64,000 nucleotides of DNA from Taibaiella sp. (GCA_016786705.1 JAEUVV010000003.1:124001-188000); one strand, 5' to 3'; shown: positions 26,333 through 35,657, counted from the first letter of the stretch. The notes: generated by a model not told the origin, from the sequence alone. Made by a program: numbers and translations.

Positions 26333-26357
26333 AAAGCAGCACTTTTTGTGCTGCTTT
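26333..26357 (-). terminator. intrinsic terminator after murA
   Basis: Arms AAAGCAGCAC (26333-26342) and GTGCTGCTTT (26348-26357), 5-nt loop; on the minus strand a run of T follows. It begins 21 bp after the murA stop. Confidence 0.85.
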
Positions 26358-26377
26358 CCTATATAATTCGATTTTTC

Positions 26378-27688
26378 TTAGCTCTCTATCCTCCTGATAT
26401 CCGCGCCTAAAGCCTGCAGGCGACCATCTATGTTTTGATAGCCCCGGTCAATCTGGTCGATATTTTCAATTACACTCTTACCCTCCGCCGACAAAGCCGC
26501 GATCAGCAAAGCAACACCTGCACGGATATCGGGCGATGCCATACGAATACCTCTTAGTGCGGTCTGGCGATTAAGGCCGATCACTACGGCGCGATGCGGA
26601 TCGCATAAAACGATCTGCGCGCCCATATCGATCAGTTTATCGACAAAGAACAAACGGCTCTCAAACATTTTCTGGTATATCAGCACGGTACCTTTTGCCT
26701 GCGTGGCCATTACCAGGATCACCGAGATCAGGTCAGGTGAAAGACCCGGCCACGGATGATCATAAATATTAAGTATGGACCCGTCAATAAATTTATGAAT
26801 GGTATAACTCTCCTGTGCCGGGATAAAGATATCATTACCCTGTATTTCGAACTTTACCCCGAATTTGGCAAAGGTTTCCGGCAGGATACCCAGGTGCTCC
26901 ACATCTGCATCCTTGATCAGGATCTCGCTTTGCGTCATTGCAGCCATGGCTATGAAAGAGCCGACTTCGATCATATCGGCCAGCAGGCGGTGTGTGCAGC
27001 CGCCCAATTTTTTTACGCCATTAATGGTCAGCAGGTTGGAGCCAACACCTTGTATATCGGCGCCCATAGCATTCAGCATTTTGCACAACTGTTGCACATA
27101 GGGTTCGCAGGCCGCATTATAAATCGTCGTAGTCCCTTCTGCCAGGACCGCCGCCATTACGATGTTCGCAGTACCGGTTACAGAGGGTTCTTCCAGCAGC
27201 AGTTTAGCTCCCTTAAGCTGAGAGCCATCCAGGATAAACTCTTTTACCTCGGCGTCATAATTAAACTGTACCCCCATTTTTTCAAAACCCAAAATATGGG
27301 TATCCAACCTGCGACGGCCGATCTTATCCCCGCCAGGCTGCGGCAAATAAGTTTTACCAAAGCGGGCCAGTAAGGGCCCGGCCAGCATCACCGCGCCACG
27401 CAGTTTGCCGGACTTCTTTTTATATACTTCACTTTGCAGAAATTCTATGTTGACACTTTTCGCTTCAAAAGTATAACTGTTATCTCCTGTTTTATGGACA
27501 ATGACGCCCAGGTCACCCAGCAATTCGATCAGCATATTAACGTCCAGGATATCGGGAACATTATCGATGGTCACTTGCTCTTCGGTAAGCAATACGGCGC
27601 ATAATACCTGCAGGGCCTCATTCTTCGCGCCCTGTGGTGTGATACTGCCTTTTAAGGGCTTACCGCCCCTGATTTCAAATACTGACAT
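26378..27688 (-). CDS. murA: UDP-N-acetylglucosamine 1-carboxyvinyltransferase (Asp-type active site)
   Basis: First committed step of peptidoglycan synthesis: adds enolpyruvate from PEP to UDP-GlcNAc. 436 residues of two inverse alpha/beta domains; GAKNEALQVLCAVLL (20-34) holds the catalytic Lys22-Asn23, and the C-terminal DIRAGVALLIAAL is typical. The flexible active-site loop reads LPQPGGDKIGRRRLD, with Asp121 where E. coli has Cys115 (codon 27326-27328). In other species this Cys-to-Asp change makes MurA insensitive to fosfomycin. A TTACTTTG near-consensus box lies about 40 bp upstream. Confidence 0.95.
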   Translation of the reverse strand: MSVFEIRGGKPLKGSITPQGAKNEALQVLCAVLLTEEQVTIDNVPDILDVNMLIELLGDLGVIVHKTGDNSYTFEAKSVNIEFLQSEVYKKKSGKLRGAVMLAGPLLARFGKTYLPQPGGDKIGRRRLDTHILGFEKMGVQFNYDAEVKEFILDGSQLKGAKLLLEEPSVTGTANIVMAAVLAEGTTTIYNAACEPYVQQLCKMLNAMGADIQGVGSNLLTINGVKKLGGCTHRLLADMIEVGSFIAMAAMTQSEILIKDADVEHLGILPETFAKFGVKFEIQGNDIFIPAQESYTIHKFIDGSILNIYDHPWPGLSPDLISVILVMATQAKGTVLIYQKMFESRLFFVDKLIDMGAQIVLCDPHRAVVIGLNRQTALRGIRMASPDIRAGVALLIAALSAEGKSVIENIDQIDRGYQNIDGRLQALGADIRRIES

Positions 27689-27801
27689 GCTCTGTTTTAG
27701 CTAAAATTCATTAATACTGTTCAACTTGCAAAGTAAGTTTTTTTTCGGATTGGCCGGAAGTATGTGTATAAATATAAGCACTCCTGCCCGTTAAATAAAA
27801 C

Positions 27802-28350
27802 TTAGAGTTCCAGTATCTTCTCCGAAAAAAGCGGGTTTTCCTGGTTGCCAAATGAAGGCATTTCTCTCACCGTGGTCGCGACAACTTTCAGGTAGTTCTT
27901 AATCTCCTCCGTATATTCATTCTGGTACAATTGCACGCTGTTTTTATAGGGAAAAATCAGTACTTCATAAAAAGCTACTTTACCTTCCGTATCGATTATA
28001 TAATTGGTAAAATGAATACGTACTTCCCGGTTATCAAACAGGGGCCGCTCGACTTTCTTGGATTTCACCGCGTTTTTAATCTTTTTCTCAATGTCTTTTT
28101 CTATAGACCGGGGTACGCCATACACCACCTGTTTACCATCATAGGTAAGCAATTTACCCCGCTCCAGCACCTCTTTCCGCGAAAGCTTACCGGTTTTAGG
28201 GTCCTGCACATCTACCGGTACCGGTTTTGCGCTCCAGGTTAGCTTTTTACCATGATGCAGGGTAGTGGTCGTCTTTTGTTGCGCATAACTCAGCATGCTT
28301 ATCCCTGAAAATGCAATGATCCATGCGGATTTTAATAAAGATGTTTTCAT
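27802..28350 (-). CDS. secreted protein of unknown function, 182 residues
   Basis: Signal peptide of about 23 residues (IIAFSGISMLSYA-QQ), then a basic mature part. The stretch VRIHFTNYIIDTEGKVAFYEV (about 109-129) followed by an acidic-aromatic region looks like a TonB-C-type or energy-transducer-like beta hairpin seen in Bacteroidota secreted proteins (expressions such as I-x-x-x-G-K-V), but the identification is weak. Downstream of the lemA terminator and upstream of murA. Confidence 0.6.
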   Translation of the reverse strand: MKTSLLKSAWIIAFSGISMLSYAQQKTTTTLHHGKKLTWSAKPVPVDVQDPKTGKLSRKEVLERGKLLTYDGKQVVYGVPRSIEKDIEKKIKNAVKSKKVERPLFDNREVRIHFTNYIIDTEGKVAFYEVLIFPYKNSVQLYQNEYTEEIKNYLKVVATTVREMPSFGNQENPLFSEKILEL

Positions 28351-28377
28351 AAAGAAGAATGATTTAAATGGAACAAA

Positions 28378-28411
28378 AAAGGCTACCGTTTATCAATGAA
28401 AGGTAGCCTTT
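28378..28411 (-). terminator. intrinsic terminator after lemA
   Basis: Arms AAAGGCTACC (28378-28387) and GGTAGCCTTT (28402-28411), 14-nt loop, with T-run on the minus strand; 19 bp past the lemA stop. Confidence 0.8.
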
Positions 28412-28430
28412 AAGTTTATTGGGAATGAAT

Positions 28431-29012
28431 TTAGAATTCAACTTTTGGTGCGGATTGCGCGCCTGCTTCCGCTTCGAAATAGCCTTTGGTTTTAAAACCG
28501 AAGATCATCGCGGTGATATTCGCCGGGAACTTCCTGATGGAGCTATTGTAATCATTTACCGCAGTATTAAAGTTATCACGTGCTACTTTGATCCTGTTTT
28601 CGATACCGGAGATCTCATCCTGTAAGCTCAGGAAATTCTGGTTGGCTTTCAAGTCCGGGTAGTTTTCCTGCACCATCATTAATCTTCCCAGGGCCTGGCT
28701 TAACTCACCTTGTGCGGCCTGGTATTTCTGGATCGCTTCAGGACTGAGGTCATCAGCGTTTACCGTTACCTGTGTAGCTTTCGCCCGTGCAGCCATTACC
28801 GCTTCCAGGGTGTTTTTTTCATGAGCGGCAGCTCCTTTTACCGTAGCCACAAGGTTAGGAATTTTATCAGCTCTTAACTGGTAGGTATTTTGAACATTAC
28901 CCCATTCTTTTTTAACCGTTTCTTCTTTTGAAACGATAGGGTTATAGCTACAGCCCGCAAGCCCGGCAATCACTACAATTATCGCGACAATGATCAGTAA
29001 TCCTTTTTTCAT
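28431..29012 (-). CDS. lemA: LemA family lipoprotein-like protein
   Basis: 193 residues. N-terminal hydrophobic stretch ending AGLAGC-S (Cys21), a lipobox; then the helical LemA domain (KKEWGNVQNTYQLRADKIPNLVATVKG, ...NARDNFNTAVNDYNSSIRKFP). LemA proteins are envelope proteins of unclear function. A perfect TATTTTTG box about 33 bp upstream gives it its own promoter, although it lies 72 bp from nadK. Confidence 0.92.
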   Translation of the reverse strand: MKKGLLIIVAIIVVIAGLAGCSYNPIVSKEETVKKEWGNVQNTYQLRADKIPNLVATVKGAAAHEKNTLEAVMAARAKATQVTVNADDLSPEAIQKYQAAQGELSQALGRLMMVQENYPDLKANQNFLSLQDEISGIENRIKVARDNFNTAVNDYNSSIRKFPANITAMIFGFKTKGYFEAEAGAQSAPKVEF

Positions 29013-29044
29013 GCTTTTTGCTTTTTTAGTTTTTTATAAGTGCT

Positions 29045-29052
29045 CAAAAATA
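29045..29052 (-). promoter_or_regulatory. TATTTTTG -7 element of lemA
   Basis: Exact TAnnTTTG on the minus strand between nadK and lemA, 32 bp before the lemA ATG. Confidence 0.5.
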
Positions 29053-29084
29053 CAATATTCTGTGATGGATAAAAATAATTTCGC

Positions 29085-29963
29085 CTAATTTCTGCTGTCC
29101 GCGCCCCAATACAATTTTTGACGCAGGGTCTGCAGGAAATCATGCTCATCTAAACGGATGAGTTTAAACCCGAAATGCTCCTTCTTTACGGCCAGCTGCA
29201 CCTTATCCGTGATCGTGGCCACCCTGGAATCGAGGGTACACAAAAACTGGTCGGTACGCCCCTCTACCTCAAACGAGATAATGGAACTGTCTGAAACAAT
29301 GATCGGGCGGATATTCAGGTTATGTGGTGCTACCGGCGTAATAATAAAATTCTCGGCCGTAGGGAAAACAATAGGACCGTTACAACTTAAAGAATAGCCT
29401 GTAGAGCCGGTAGGCGTAGCTACGATAAGCCCGTCTGACCAGTAAGTATTCAGGAAATCGCCATTAATAAAGGTATGGATCTTGATCATAGAAGAAGAAT
29501 CTTTTCTATGGATCGTAAACTCATTCAGGGCGAAAGGATAGGGCCCGAAAAGGTCTACATTCGAATCCAGGTGGATCAGGCTGCGCTCTTCAACCGAATA
29601 GGAACCCAGCTTCAGGGCCCTGATGGCAAAAGCGATCTCTTCTTTGCTGACATCCGCCAGGAACCCCAGACGCCCCAGGTTGACCCCTAAAGTAGGTATA
29701 TTCGAATTGTACACAAAACAAACCGTATCCAGCATGGTACCATCACCACCCAGACTCAGCATAATGTCTACATCTTTACCCAGATCGGTATGGTCGGTAA
29801 AGCATTCGAACGATTCCGGCAAATCTATGTGCACGGCCAGCTGCTCTTTGAATTCTTTAAATAAAACAATGTCGACCTGCTGTTCTTCCAGGATCTTAAA
29901 CAAATAGTCGAAAAAAGGAATATCTGTTTCTTCGAAAACCCTGTTGTATAAAGCTATTTTCAC
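29085..29963 (-). CDS. nadK: NAD kinase
   Basis: Phosphorylates NAD to NADP with ATP. 292 residues; the diacylglycerol-kinase-like signature LSLGGDGTMLDTV (about 71-83) contains the catalytic Gly-Gly-Asp, followed by GVNLGRLGFLADV and the NAD-binding TPTGSTGYSLSCNGPI (about 183-198). Start codon GTG at 29963, 21 bp after the barrel-protein gene, so probably translated from the same transcript. Confidence 0.95.
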   Translation of the reverse strand: MKIALYNRVFEETDIPFFDYLFKILEEQQVDIVLFKEFKEQLAVHIDLPESFECFTDHTDLGKDVDIMLSLGGDGTMLDTVCFVYNSNIPTLGVNLGRLGFLADVSKEEIAFAIRALKLGSYSVEERSLIHLDSNVDLFGPYPFALNEFTIHRKDSSSMIKIHTFINGDFLNTYWSDGLIVATPTGSTGYSLSCNGPIVFPTAENFIITPVAPHNLNIRPIIVSDSSIISFEVEGRTDQFLCTLDSRVATITDKVQLAVKKEHFGFKLIRLDEHDFLQTLRQKLYWGADSRN

Positions 29964-29984
29964 TAAAGTTATAATTTTTTACGG

Positions 29985-31346
29985 CTATTCTCCGGACTTA
30001 TGTAAATACAAACCACTTAATCCCCTGTCGTTGATCGTATACTCTAATCGTATGCGAATATCGTATAAAGTTACAATATCTAATCCGATTCCGTAACTAT
30101 ATAGCCATTTGTTGCTTAAGATATTGTTACCTGGCAATGCCGAAAAGGTATACCCTACATCGCTATAACCTTTGGCAAAGATTCTGAGGGGTATATAACG
30201 AAAATAACGGATGGGCAATTTTATCTGCTGATCGACCAGCTTATACTTGAGGTTGCCCCGGAGTATATTGAAGAACGTGCCATCATGTACAAAATACTCA
30301 TAGCCCCGCATTTCATCAAAATCATAGCCCATATTCTTTTGCATATGATAGGGTAGATCTTTTCCAAACGCTTTACGCCCCCTGATGATAAAATTATAAT
30401 ACCACCTGGGCGCGATTTGCCGGTACCAGTCTGCCTGCCAGTGTATGGAGGGCAGGAATTTTGCACCTAACTGGTAGTCCGCGCTAAAAGAGCCTATGGC
30501 CCTGAACCCTTCCAGGGGATAGTTCCAGTTGTCTACTCCATTATAATCAACCCGGTAGCTAAAGCCTAATAGCATTGCCTGTGTAGCGCCCTTTCCCAGG
30601 TAATCCGGGTTAAGCCATCCCGCGATGCTGTCATGAATAGATAAATGCCTCAGGCTAAGCTGGAAATTATGGTTCGTGGCAAAAGCAGGCCGGAAATTAT
30701 ACCAAAAAGCAAAAGCGGTCTGCTGAAAAGCCGGTTTATCCTCAAAACGTTTAAAACGAAGCTTATTGCTATCTGTCCGGTAAGCTACTTCCATATTATG
30801 AAATACCGCTATTGATGCACCGATACCATGTTTTTGCTGCCGGTCCAGGAAAGGCATATTATAGCTCAAAGCAAATTTACGGGTATAGCCGATCTGGCCT
30901 TCGATGCCTAATTGCTCTCTGCGGCCGCGTACATTCTGGTGGATAAGACCCAGGCCAAGATTCAGGCGGTTCAGTTTCGCTCCCTGCTCCTGCCACCAGA
31001 CATTGAAATTACGGTCGGCAAATTCAAGATTAGGTTTTGGAAAGACCGGGAAACGCTCATCCAGGTAAAAGCGGACCATTTGCCGGCCGGACAATAGCAA
31101 AGTATCAGCCTTTACTTTATTGAACAGTTGTGTATTAAACAACCTTTTTTCGGCCAGTTGAAGGTATTGGCTGAGCGAATCCGGCAGGATACAGTCTTTT
31201 TCTTTGAAATTGAGCTCCCGGGTTAGTAAGGCACGCTTAGTACGAAAATCGCCTTCAAAGATGATACTGTCCACGCAAAAATACTCTTGAGCATGGGTAC
31301 CCAAAGCATAAATCAGGAATAAGCATAAAATAATTGGCCGGCGCAC
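29985..31346 (-). CDS. BamA/TamA-like outer-membrane protein
   Basis: 453 residues from a GTG at 31346. Signal peptide (VRRPIILCLFLIYALGTHA), one POTRA-like domain (FCVDSIIFEGDFRTKRALLTREL..., to about residue 85) and a beta barrel ending in IRIRLEYTINDRGLSGLYL. Proteins of the Omp85 superfamily insert or export outer-membrane proteins; with only one POTRA the role is uncertain. A TACCTTTG box ends 6 bp before the GTG, which is why this start is preferred to the TTG at 31424. It heads the operon with nadK. Confidence 0.75.
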   Translation of the reverse strand: MRRPIILCLFLIYALGTHAQEYFCVDSIIFEGDFRTKRALLTRELNFKEKDCILPDSLSQYLQLAEKRLFNTQLFNKVKADTLLLSGRQMVRFYLDERFPVFPKPNLEFADRNFNVWWQEQGAKLNRLNLGLGLIHQNVRGRREQLGIEGQIGYTRKFALSYNMPFLDRQQKHGIGASIAVFHNMEVAYRTDSNKLRFKRFEDKPAFQQTAFAFWYNFRPAFATNHNFQLSLRHLSIHDSIAGWLNPDYLGKGATQAMLLGFSYRVDYNGVDNWNYPLEGFRAIGSFSADYQLGAKFLPSIHWQADWYRQIAPRWYYNFIIRGRKAFGKDLPYHMQKNMGYDFDEMRGYEYFVHDGTFFNILRGNLKYKLVDQQIKLPIRYFRYIPLRIFAKGYSDVGYTFSALPGNNILSNKWLYSYGIGLDIVTLYDIRIRLEYTINDRGLSGLYLHKSGE

Positions 31347-31351
31347 GGCTG

Positions 31352-31359
31352 CAAAGGTA
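31352..31359 (-). promoter_or_regulatory. TACCTTTG -7 element, near-leaderless start
   Basis: Exact TAnnTTTG on the minus strand, ending 5 bases before the GTG at 31346. With initiation about 5-7 bases downstream, the transcript would begin at or next to the start codon. Confidence 0.5.
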
Positions 31360-31476
31360 AGCCAAGCAAGATATCCTGTACCTCCATTTTTTTGACATTT
31401 TGGCAAAAAAAATGGGTTTGGCAATTAATTTGAACTATAGTAGGGTATAAACACTTGATTAAATACACTTTAAGAT

Positions 31477-32022
31477 ATGAATACACAGGAAACCAACTTA
31501 AATAACGAGCAGGAGCAGCCTATAGACGAGCAGAGCACGAATGAAACGACACCCAATGCGGAAGAACAATTGTCAGCATTAGAACAATGTCAAGCCGAAT
31601 TGGCAGAGATGAAGGATAAATATTTAAGACAGGTTGCCGAATTTGACAATTTCAGGAAGCGCAATGCCAAAGAACGTATTGAATTGATACAGACAGCGGG
31701 TAAAGATATCATTACCGAGCTGCTGGAAGTAATCGACGATATGGACCGTGCAGCAGAACAAATGGAAAAAACAGAGGATGTAGCTCAAATTAAAGCTGGT
31801 ACTCAATTGGTTTTCAGCAAATTAAAAAGAACGCTTGAAAATAAGGGTTTAAAAGCTATGGACACTAAAAATGCGGATTTTGATGTGGAATTCCATGAAG
31901 CGATCACAGAGATCCCGGCGCCGACCCCGGACCTGCAAGGTAAAGTGATCGATGAATTACAAAAAGGATATTTCTTAAATGATAAGCTGATTCGCCATGC
32001 TAAGGTGGTGGTTGGAAAGTAA
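31477..32022 (+). CDS. grpE: GrpE nucleotide-exchange factor
   Basis: Releases ADP from DnaK. 181 residues: an acidic, disordered N-terminus (1-45), a coiled coil with KDKYLRQVAEFDNFRKRNAKER (about 47-68), and the C-terminal beta-wing with FDVEFHEAIT and GKVIDELQKGYFLNDKLIRHAKVVVGK. Precedes dnaJ by 26 bp (17 to its long TTG form). Confidence 0.95.
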   Translation: MNTQETNLNNEQEQPIDEQSTNETTPNAEEQLSALEQCQAELAEMKDKYLRQVAEFDNFRKRNAKERIELIQTAGKDIITELLEVIDDMDRAAEQMEKTEDVAQIKAGTQLVFSKLKRTLENKGLKAMDTKNADFDVEFHEAITEIPAPTPDLQGKVIDELQKGYFLNDKLIRHAKVVVGK

Positions 32023-32048
32023 TCATCTTAAATTATTAATTGCGTAAA

Positions 32049-33218
32049 ATGACAAAAAGAGATTATTACGAGGTACTGAGCGTGAGCAAAAGTGCATCCG
32101 GCGAAGAGATAAAAAAGGCCTACCGTAAACTGGCTTTACAATATCACCCGGACAGGAACCCGGGGGATACAGAAGCCGAGGAAAAGTTTAAAGAAGCGGC
32201 AGAAGCTTACGATGTACTAAGCAATGAAGAGAAAAAAGCACGCTATGACCGCTTTGGTCATGCAGGCATGAGCGGTGCGGCCGGCGGCGGCGGCTTTAAT
32301 GGTGGCGGTATGAATATGGACGACATATTCAGCCATTTCGGCGACATCTTCGGCGGCGGGGGTGGCGGTGGCTTCAGCGACTTCTTCGGAGGTGGCGGTG
32401 GCCGGGGCGGACGCAATAACCGGGGTTCTAACCTGCGCGTAAAACTTAAGCTGACCTACGCGGAAATGGCCAATGGCGTCAATAAAAAGATCAAAGTAAA
32501 AAAGCACGTAGGCTGTACCACCTGTGGCAGCTCCGGCGCTAAAGATAAAAATTCGGTACAGACCTGCCAGACCTGTGGTGGTAGCGGCCAGGTACGCAGG
32601 GTGACCAACACTTTCATGGGACAAATGCAGACCGTATCTCCTTGTCCGACCTGTGAAGGGCAGGGTACCACCATTACCAACAAATGTACTTCCTGTAAAG
32701 GTGAAGGCAGGGTATATGGCGAGGAAACGATCTCCATTGATGTTCCGGCAGGCGTACAGGATGGTATGCAACTGAGCATGGGCGGCAGAGGTAATGCCGG
32801 CGAGCGAGGTGGCCCGGCAGGTGACCTGATCATCCTGATCGAGGAAGAAAAACACGCGGAGCTTACCCGTGACGGTAATGATGTACAATATGTATTGTCT
32901 ATTTCCTTCCCGGACGCAGTGTTTGGAACACAGATAGAAGTACCAACGATTGATGGCCGCGCAAAGATCAAAATTCCGCCAGGCACACAAAGCGGGAAAA
33001 TTTTCCGGTTGAAAGGGAAAGGTTTCCCCGACATTAACGGCTATGGCAAAGGGGACCAACTTGTTTTGGTGAAAATCTGGACGCCTACAGAACTTACCGA
33101 AGAGGAGAGAGCGGCTATAGAAACCTTAAGAAAATCGCAGTCCAAAAATATAGAGCCGGGTGAAGAAGCGAAGAAAGAGAAGAGTTTTTTTGATAAGATA
33201 AGCGACTTCTTTAATTAA
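32049..33218 (+). CDS. dnaJ: chaperone protein DnaJ
   Basis: Co-chaperone that stimulates DnaK ATPase and delivers clients. 389 residues from the ATG at 32049 ([12 protein letters not shown]); a TTG three codons up is disregarded. J domain 1-70 with HPD, a Gly/Phe-rich region with several Gly repeats (78-125), a zinc-binding region with the four CxxCxGxG-like repeats ([32 protein letters not shown]), then the C-terminal substrate-binding domain. Transcription ends at a strong hairpin 18 bp on. Confidence 0.96.
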   Translation: MTKRDYYEVLSVSKSASGEEIKKAYRKLALQYHPDRNPGDTEAEEKFKEAAEAYDVLSNEEKKARYDRFGHAGMSGAAGGGGFNGGGMNMDDIFSHFGDIFGGGGGGGFSDFFGGGGGRGGRNNRGSNLRVKLKLTYAEMANGVNKKIKVKKHVGCTTCGSSGAKDKNSVQTCQTCGGSGQVRRVTNTFMGQMQTVSPCPTCEGQGTTITNKCTSCKGEGRVYGEETISIDVPAGVQDGMQLSMGGRGNAGERGGPAGDLIILIEEEKHAELTRDGNDVQYVLSISFPDAVFGTQIEVPTIDGRAKIKIPPGTQSGKIFRLKGKGFPDINGYGKGDQLVLVKIWTPTELTEEERAAIETLRKSQSKNIEPGEEAKKEKSFFDKISDFFN

Positions 33219-33235
33219 TTACCGGTATAAAAGCA

Positions 33236-33266
33236 GGAAAGCACTACTCATCAGTAGTGCTTTCCT
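33236..33266 (+). terminator. intrinsic terminator between dnaJ and purE
   Basis: Perfect 13-bp arms (33236-33248 and 33253-33265), 4-nt loop and a T-run (TTTTTTCTTT). Both dnaJ and the convergent purE end here. Confidence 0.9.
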
Positions 33267-33300
33267 TTTTTCTTTATAGTCTTTTCACAAAGGTCAAAGC

Positions 33301-33813
33301 TTATTTTACCTGGAATTTGAACTCTAAAGCCTCAAAATCTTTTACCGTATCCATTACTTTAGCGGTCAGGCCTTCCTGGAAAGTCTTCATTTTTTTAGAA
33401 ATAGTTTGGTCAGCTGCACCCAGGATCTTAGCCGCCAGGATACCCGCATTTTTAGCGCCGTTTAAAGCTACGGTCGCTACCGGGATACCGCTTGGCATTT
33501 GTAAGATAGACAGGATAGAGTCCCAGCCATCAATAGAATTGCTGGATTTTACCGGAACGCCGATTACCGGCAAAGTGGTCATGGAGGCCACCATCCCGGG
33601 CAGGTGCGCAGCGCCACCGGCACCGGCAATAATTACCTGTATACCGCGAACGGGGGCTTGCTTAGCGTAATCAAACATTCTTTCCGGTGTTCTATGCGCG
33701 GAAACAACAGTAATTTCAAACGGGATCTCCATTTCTTCCAGGAACTCCGCGGCTTCTTTCATTACAGGCAGGTCGCTTTTACTGCCCATGATTATTCCTA
33801 CTCTTGGTATCAT
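33301..33813 (-). CDS. purE: N5-carboxyaminoimidazole ribonucleotide mutase
   Basis: Purine synthesis, after PurK. 170 residues with [10 protein letters not shown] (about 9-18), [14 protein letters not shown] and [16 protein letters not shown], the PurE substrate site. Same strand as purK but separated by 403 bp, so it may have its own promoter. Confidence 0.96.
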   Translation of the reverse strand: MIPRVGIIMGSKSDLPVMKEAAEFLEEMEIPFEITVVSAHRTPERMFDYAKQAPVRGIQVIIAGAGGAAHLPGMVASMTTLPVIGVPVKSSNSIDGWDSILSILQMPSGIPVATVALNGAKNAGILAAKILGAADQTISKKMKTFQEGLTAKVMDTVKDFEALEFKFQVK

Positions 33814-34216
33814 CTTATTAAAATTAAAAAGTTAAAATTAAAAAGTCACTATCCTATTGTGAAAAAAAATACGAGCACCAGCAAAGCTTAAACATCTCTT
33901 TTCAATTATAAATTGTTAATTATTAATGTGCTAAACTCAAGGTGACCCCTGGCTTTATCATTACACCTATTAAACCTTGCTTAAATTAAATTTATAACCC
34001 GATCCAGGCATTTTTCACCATCTACGTCTCACCATTTACTTTTCACATTTCACTACGCTCCATTATTTGAGACTTCTCTCGACTCCATTACAGAGCGTTG
34101 CTCGCAAACTTCATCATAAAACATTTATTCTTCGTTTGTGCTCAAAGTGACGCAGTTTTAAACTATTAGCAATTAACTACTTTTCACAATTTACTTTTCA
34201 CATCTCACTATTTGAA
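33814..34216. other. 403-bp purE-purK gap with short repeats
   Basis: No gene. It holds a tandem AT-rich repeat (AAAATTAAAAAGT twice, near 33825-33853), a pair of direct repeats CATTTACTTTTCACATTTCACTA (near 34034) and CAATTTACTTTTCACATCTCACTA (near 34187), and between them an R5 copy (34093-34140) and an ACGCTC/GAGCGT inverted repeat. No clear promoter for purE was seen. Confidence 0.5.
34093..34140 (+). repeat. R5 repeat copy (TTATTCTTCGTTTGTGC type)
   Basis: Starts TTGCTCGCAAACTTCATCAT and ends TTATTCTTCGTTTGTGC; the reverse complement, with a few changes, is at 20018-20066. Confidence 0.55.
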
Positions 34217-35356
34217 CTAAGCTTTTACCTTAATAGTAGCTAATATCTTGTTGGCATCGGCTTTCACTTTTTCAGCGTCTTTACCCACAACGGTAACATG
34301 CCCCATTTTCCGGAAAGATTTTGTTTTGGACTTACCATACAGGTGTACAAACACGCCTTCCATACCCAGGATGTCATCAATTCCTTCATATATAGGCGTA
34401 CCTTCAAACCCTTTTTCACCCAGAAGGTTTACCATCGCCCCATACTGTAATGCTGTAGTACTGCCCGGGGCCAGGTTTAAGATCGCGCGTAAATGTTGCT
34501 CATACTGCGAGCATAAACCGGCTTCTATGGTATGATGCCCGCTGTTATGCGGACGTGGCGCCACTTCGTTTACCCAGATGCTGCCGTCTTTATTATAAAA
34601 CATTTCAACGGCCAGGATACCTACCATGTCCAGCTTTTCGATCACCTGCAAGGCTAAAGCTGTAGCCTTTTCAGCGATATCATTTTCTATTTGTGCCGGG
34701 GCAAACAGGTATTGTACCATATTACTTTCCGGGTTGAACTCCATTTCTACGACAGGGAAAGCATTAGTTTCACCTTTTTCATTCCGGGAAACGATCACAG
34801 AAAGTTCTTTTTTAAGATCAGCCATAGCTTCTATAACAGAAGCGGCCTTGAAGCTTTCGCTTAAATCCTCCTCATTCTTGACTTTTCTTACCCCGTAGCC
34901 GTCATAACCGGAAGTGCGCAGTTTCTGGAAGAAAGGGTAGGGAATGCCGCTCCGGGCGATCTCTGCCGTATTTTCTACCAAAGCAAAAGGAGCGGTCGGG
35001 ATATTATGCTCCTGGTAGAAAAGCTTTTGTAAACCTTTATCCTGGATGATCTTTAAAACGCGGGGTTGTGGAAATACTTTTACGCCTTCCTGTTCCAGTT
35101 GTAATAAAGCGTCACTATTTACATCTTCAAATTCAATAGTCAGGAGGTCTTTATCTTTCCCGAATGCATATACGGTATCATAATCTTTGAAATCGCCTAC
35201 CCGGAAGTCCGGTACCAGATGTGCACAGGGCGCATCTGCCGAAGGGTCCAGTATAGAGATCTGTAAATTCCAGTCAATGGCTTTCTGCATCAGCATGCGG
35301 CCCAGCTGACCGCCACCCAGTAAGCCTATTTTTAAATCGGTAATTTGTTTATTCAT
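34217..35356 (-). CDS. purK: 5-(carboxyamino)imidazole ribonucleotide synthase
   Basis: ATP- and bicarbonate-dependent step of purine synthesis, forming N5-CAIR for PurE. 379 residues: ATP-grasp with LGGGQLGRMLMQ (13-24), TIEFEDVN, FFQKLRTSGYDGYGV (about 143-157) and the metal-site NEVAPRPHNSGHHTIEA. Downstream of ffh and a small membrane gene on the same strand. Confidence 0.96.
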   Translation of the reverse strand: MNKQITDLKIGLLGGGQLGRMLMQKAIDWNLQISILDPSADAPCAHLVPDFRVGDFKDYDTVYAFGKDKDLLTIEFEDVNSDALLQLEQEGVKVFPQPRVLKIIQDKGLQKLFYQEHNIPTAPFALVENTAEIARSGIPYPFFQKLRTSGYDGYGVRKVKNEEDLSESFKAASVIEAMADLKKELSVIVSRNEKGETNAFPVVEMEFNPESNMVQYLFAPAQIENDIAEKATALALQVIEKLDMVGILAVEMFYNKDGSIWVNEVAPRPHNSGHHTIEAGLCSQYEQHLRAILNLAPGSTTALQYGAMVNLLGEKGFEGTPIYEGIDDILGMEGVFVHLYGKSKTKSFRKMGHVTVVGKDAEKVKADANKILATIKVKA

Positions 35357-35387
35357 TCAAAAAGTAAAAAGTAGTTATCCTGTTATT

Positions 35388-35585
35388 TTAATAGTAAAAA
35401 ATAATTATTGTACAGATGACAAGTATCATTAAACCAAATCCAGCTGCGGTGTTTAATCCGGGGTCCTCTTTAAGAATAGCTTTAAATGGTTTCCTTCCCA
35501 AATGATAAAACCACCGGATAGCAGCCCCGGGTATTTTCAAAACGTAATCAAAAAAGACCAATATAAGCGCCTCCGCTACTTCCAT
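35388..35585 (-). CDS. small two-helix membrane protein
   Basis: 65 residues with an N-terminal amphipathic/hydrophobic stretch (EALILVFFDYVLKIPGAAI) and a C-terminal transmembrane helix (GFGLMILVICTIIIFYY). Not recognised by name. It fits between ffh (72 bp) and purK (31 bp) on the same strand, which favours a real gene. Confidence 0.55.
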   Translation of the reverse strand: MEVAEALILVFFDYVLKIPGAAIRWFYHLGRKPFKAILKEDPGLNTAAGFGLMILVICTIIIFYY

Positions 35586-35657
35586 CTTTAATTGTTTAAA
35601 ATCAAAAAGTCAAAATAAAGCGTTCCTCATTTTGACTTTTTACTTTTGATTTTAGTA

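Noticed and set aside
24286..26377. CRISPR array
   Set aside because: The repeats are long, diverged and unevenly spaced, and no cas gene is near.
26378..27688. AroA (EPSP synthase) instead of MurA
   Set aside because: GAKNEAL, the PGGxKIG loop and total length are MurA-like; AroA motifs are missing.
32040..32048. Extended dnaJ start at TTG
   Set aside because: The J domain starts at MTKRDYYEV; the extra MRK has no support.
32217..33059. 280-residue antisense ORF opposite dnaJ
   Set aside because: Shadow of the Gly-rich and zinc-region codons of dnaJ; no independent start or motif.
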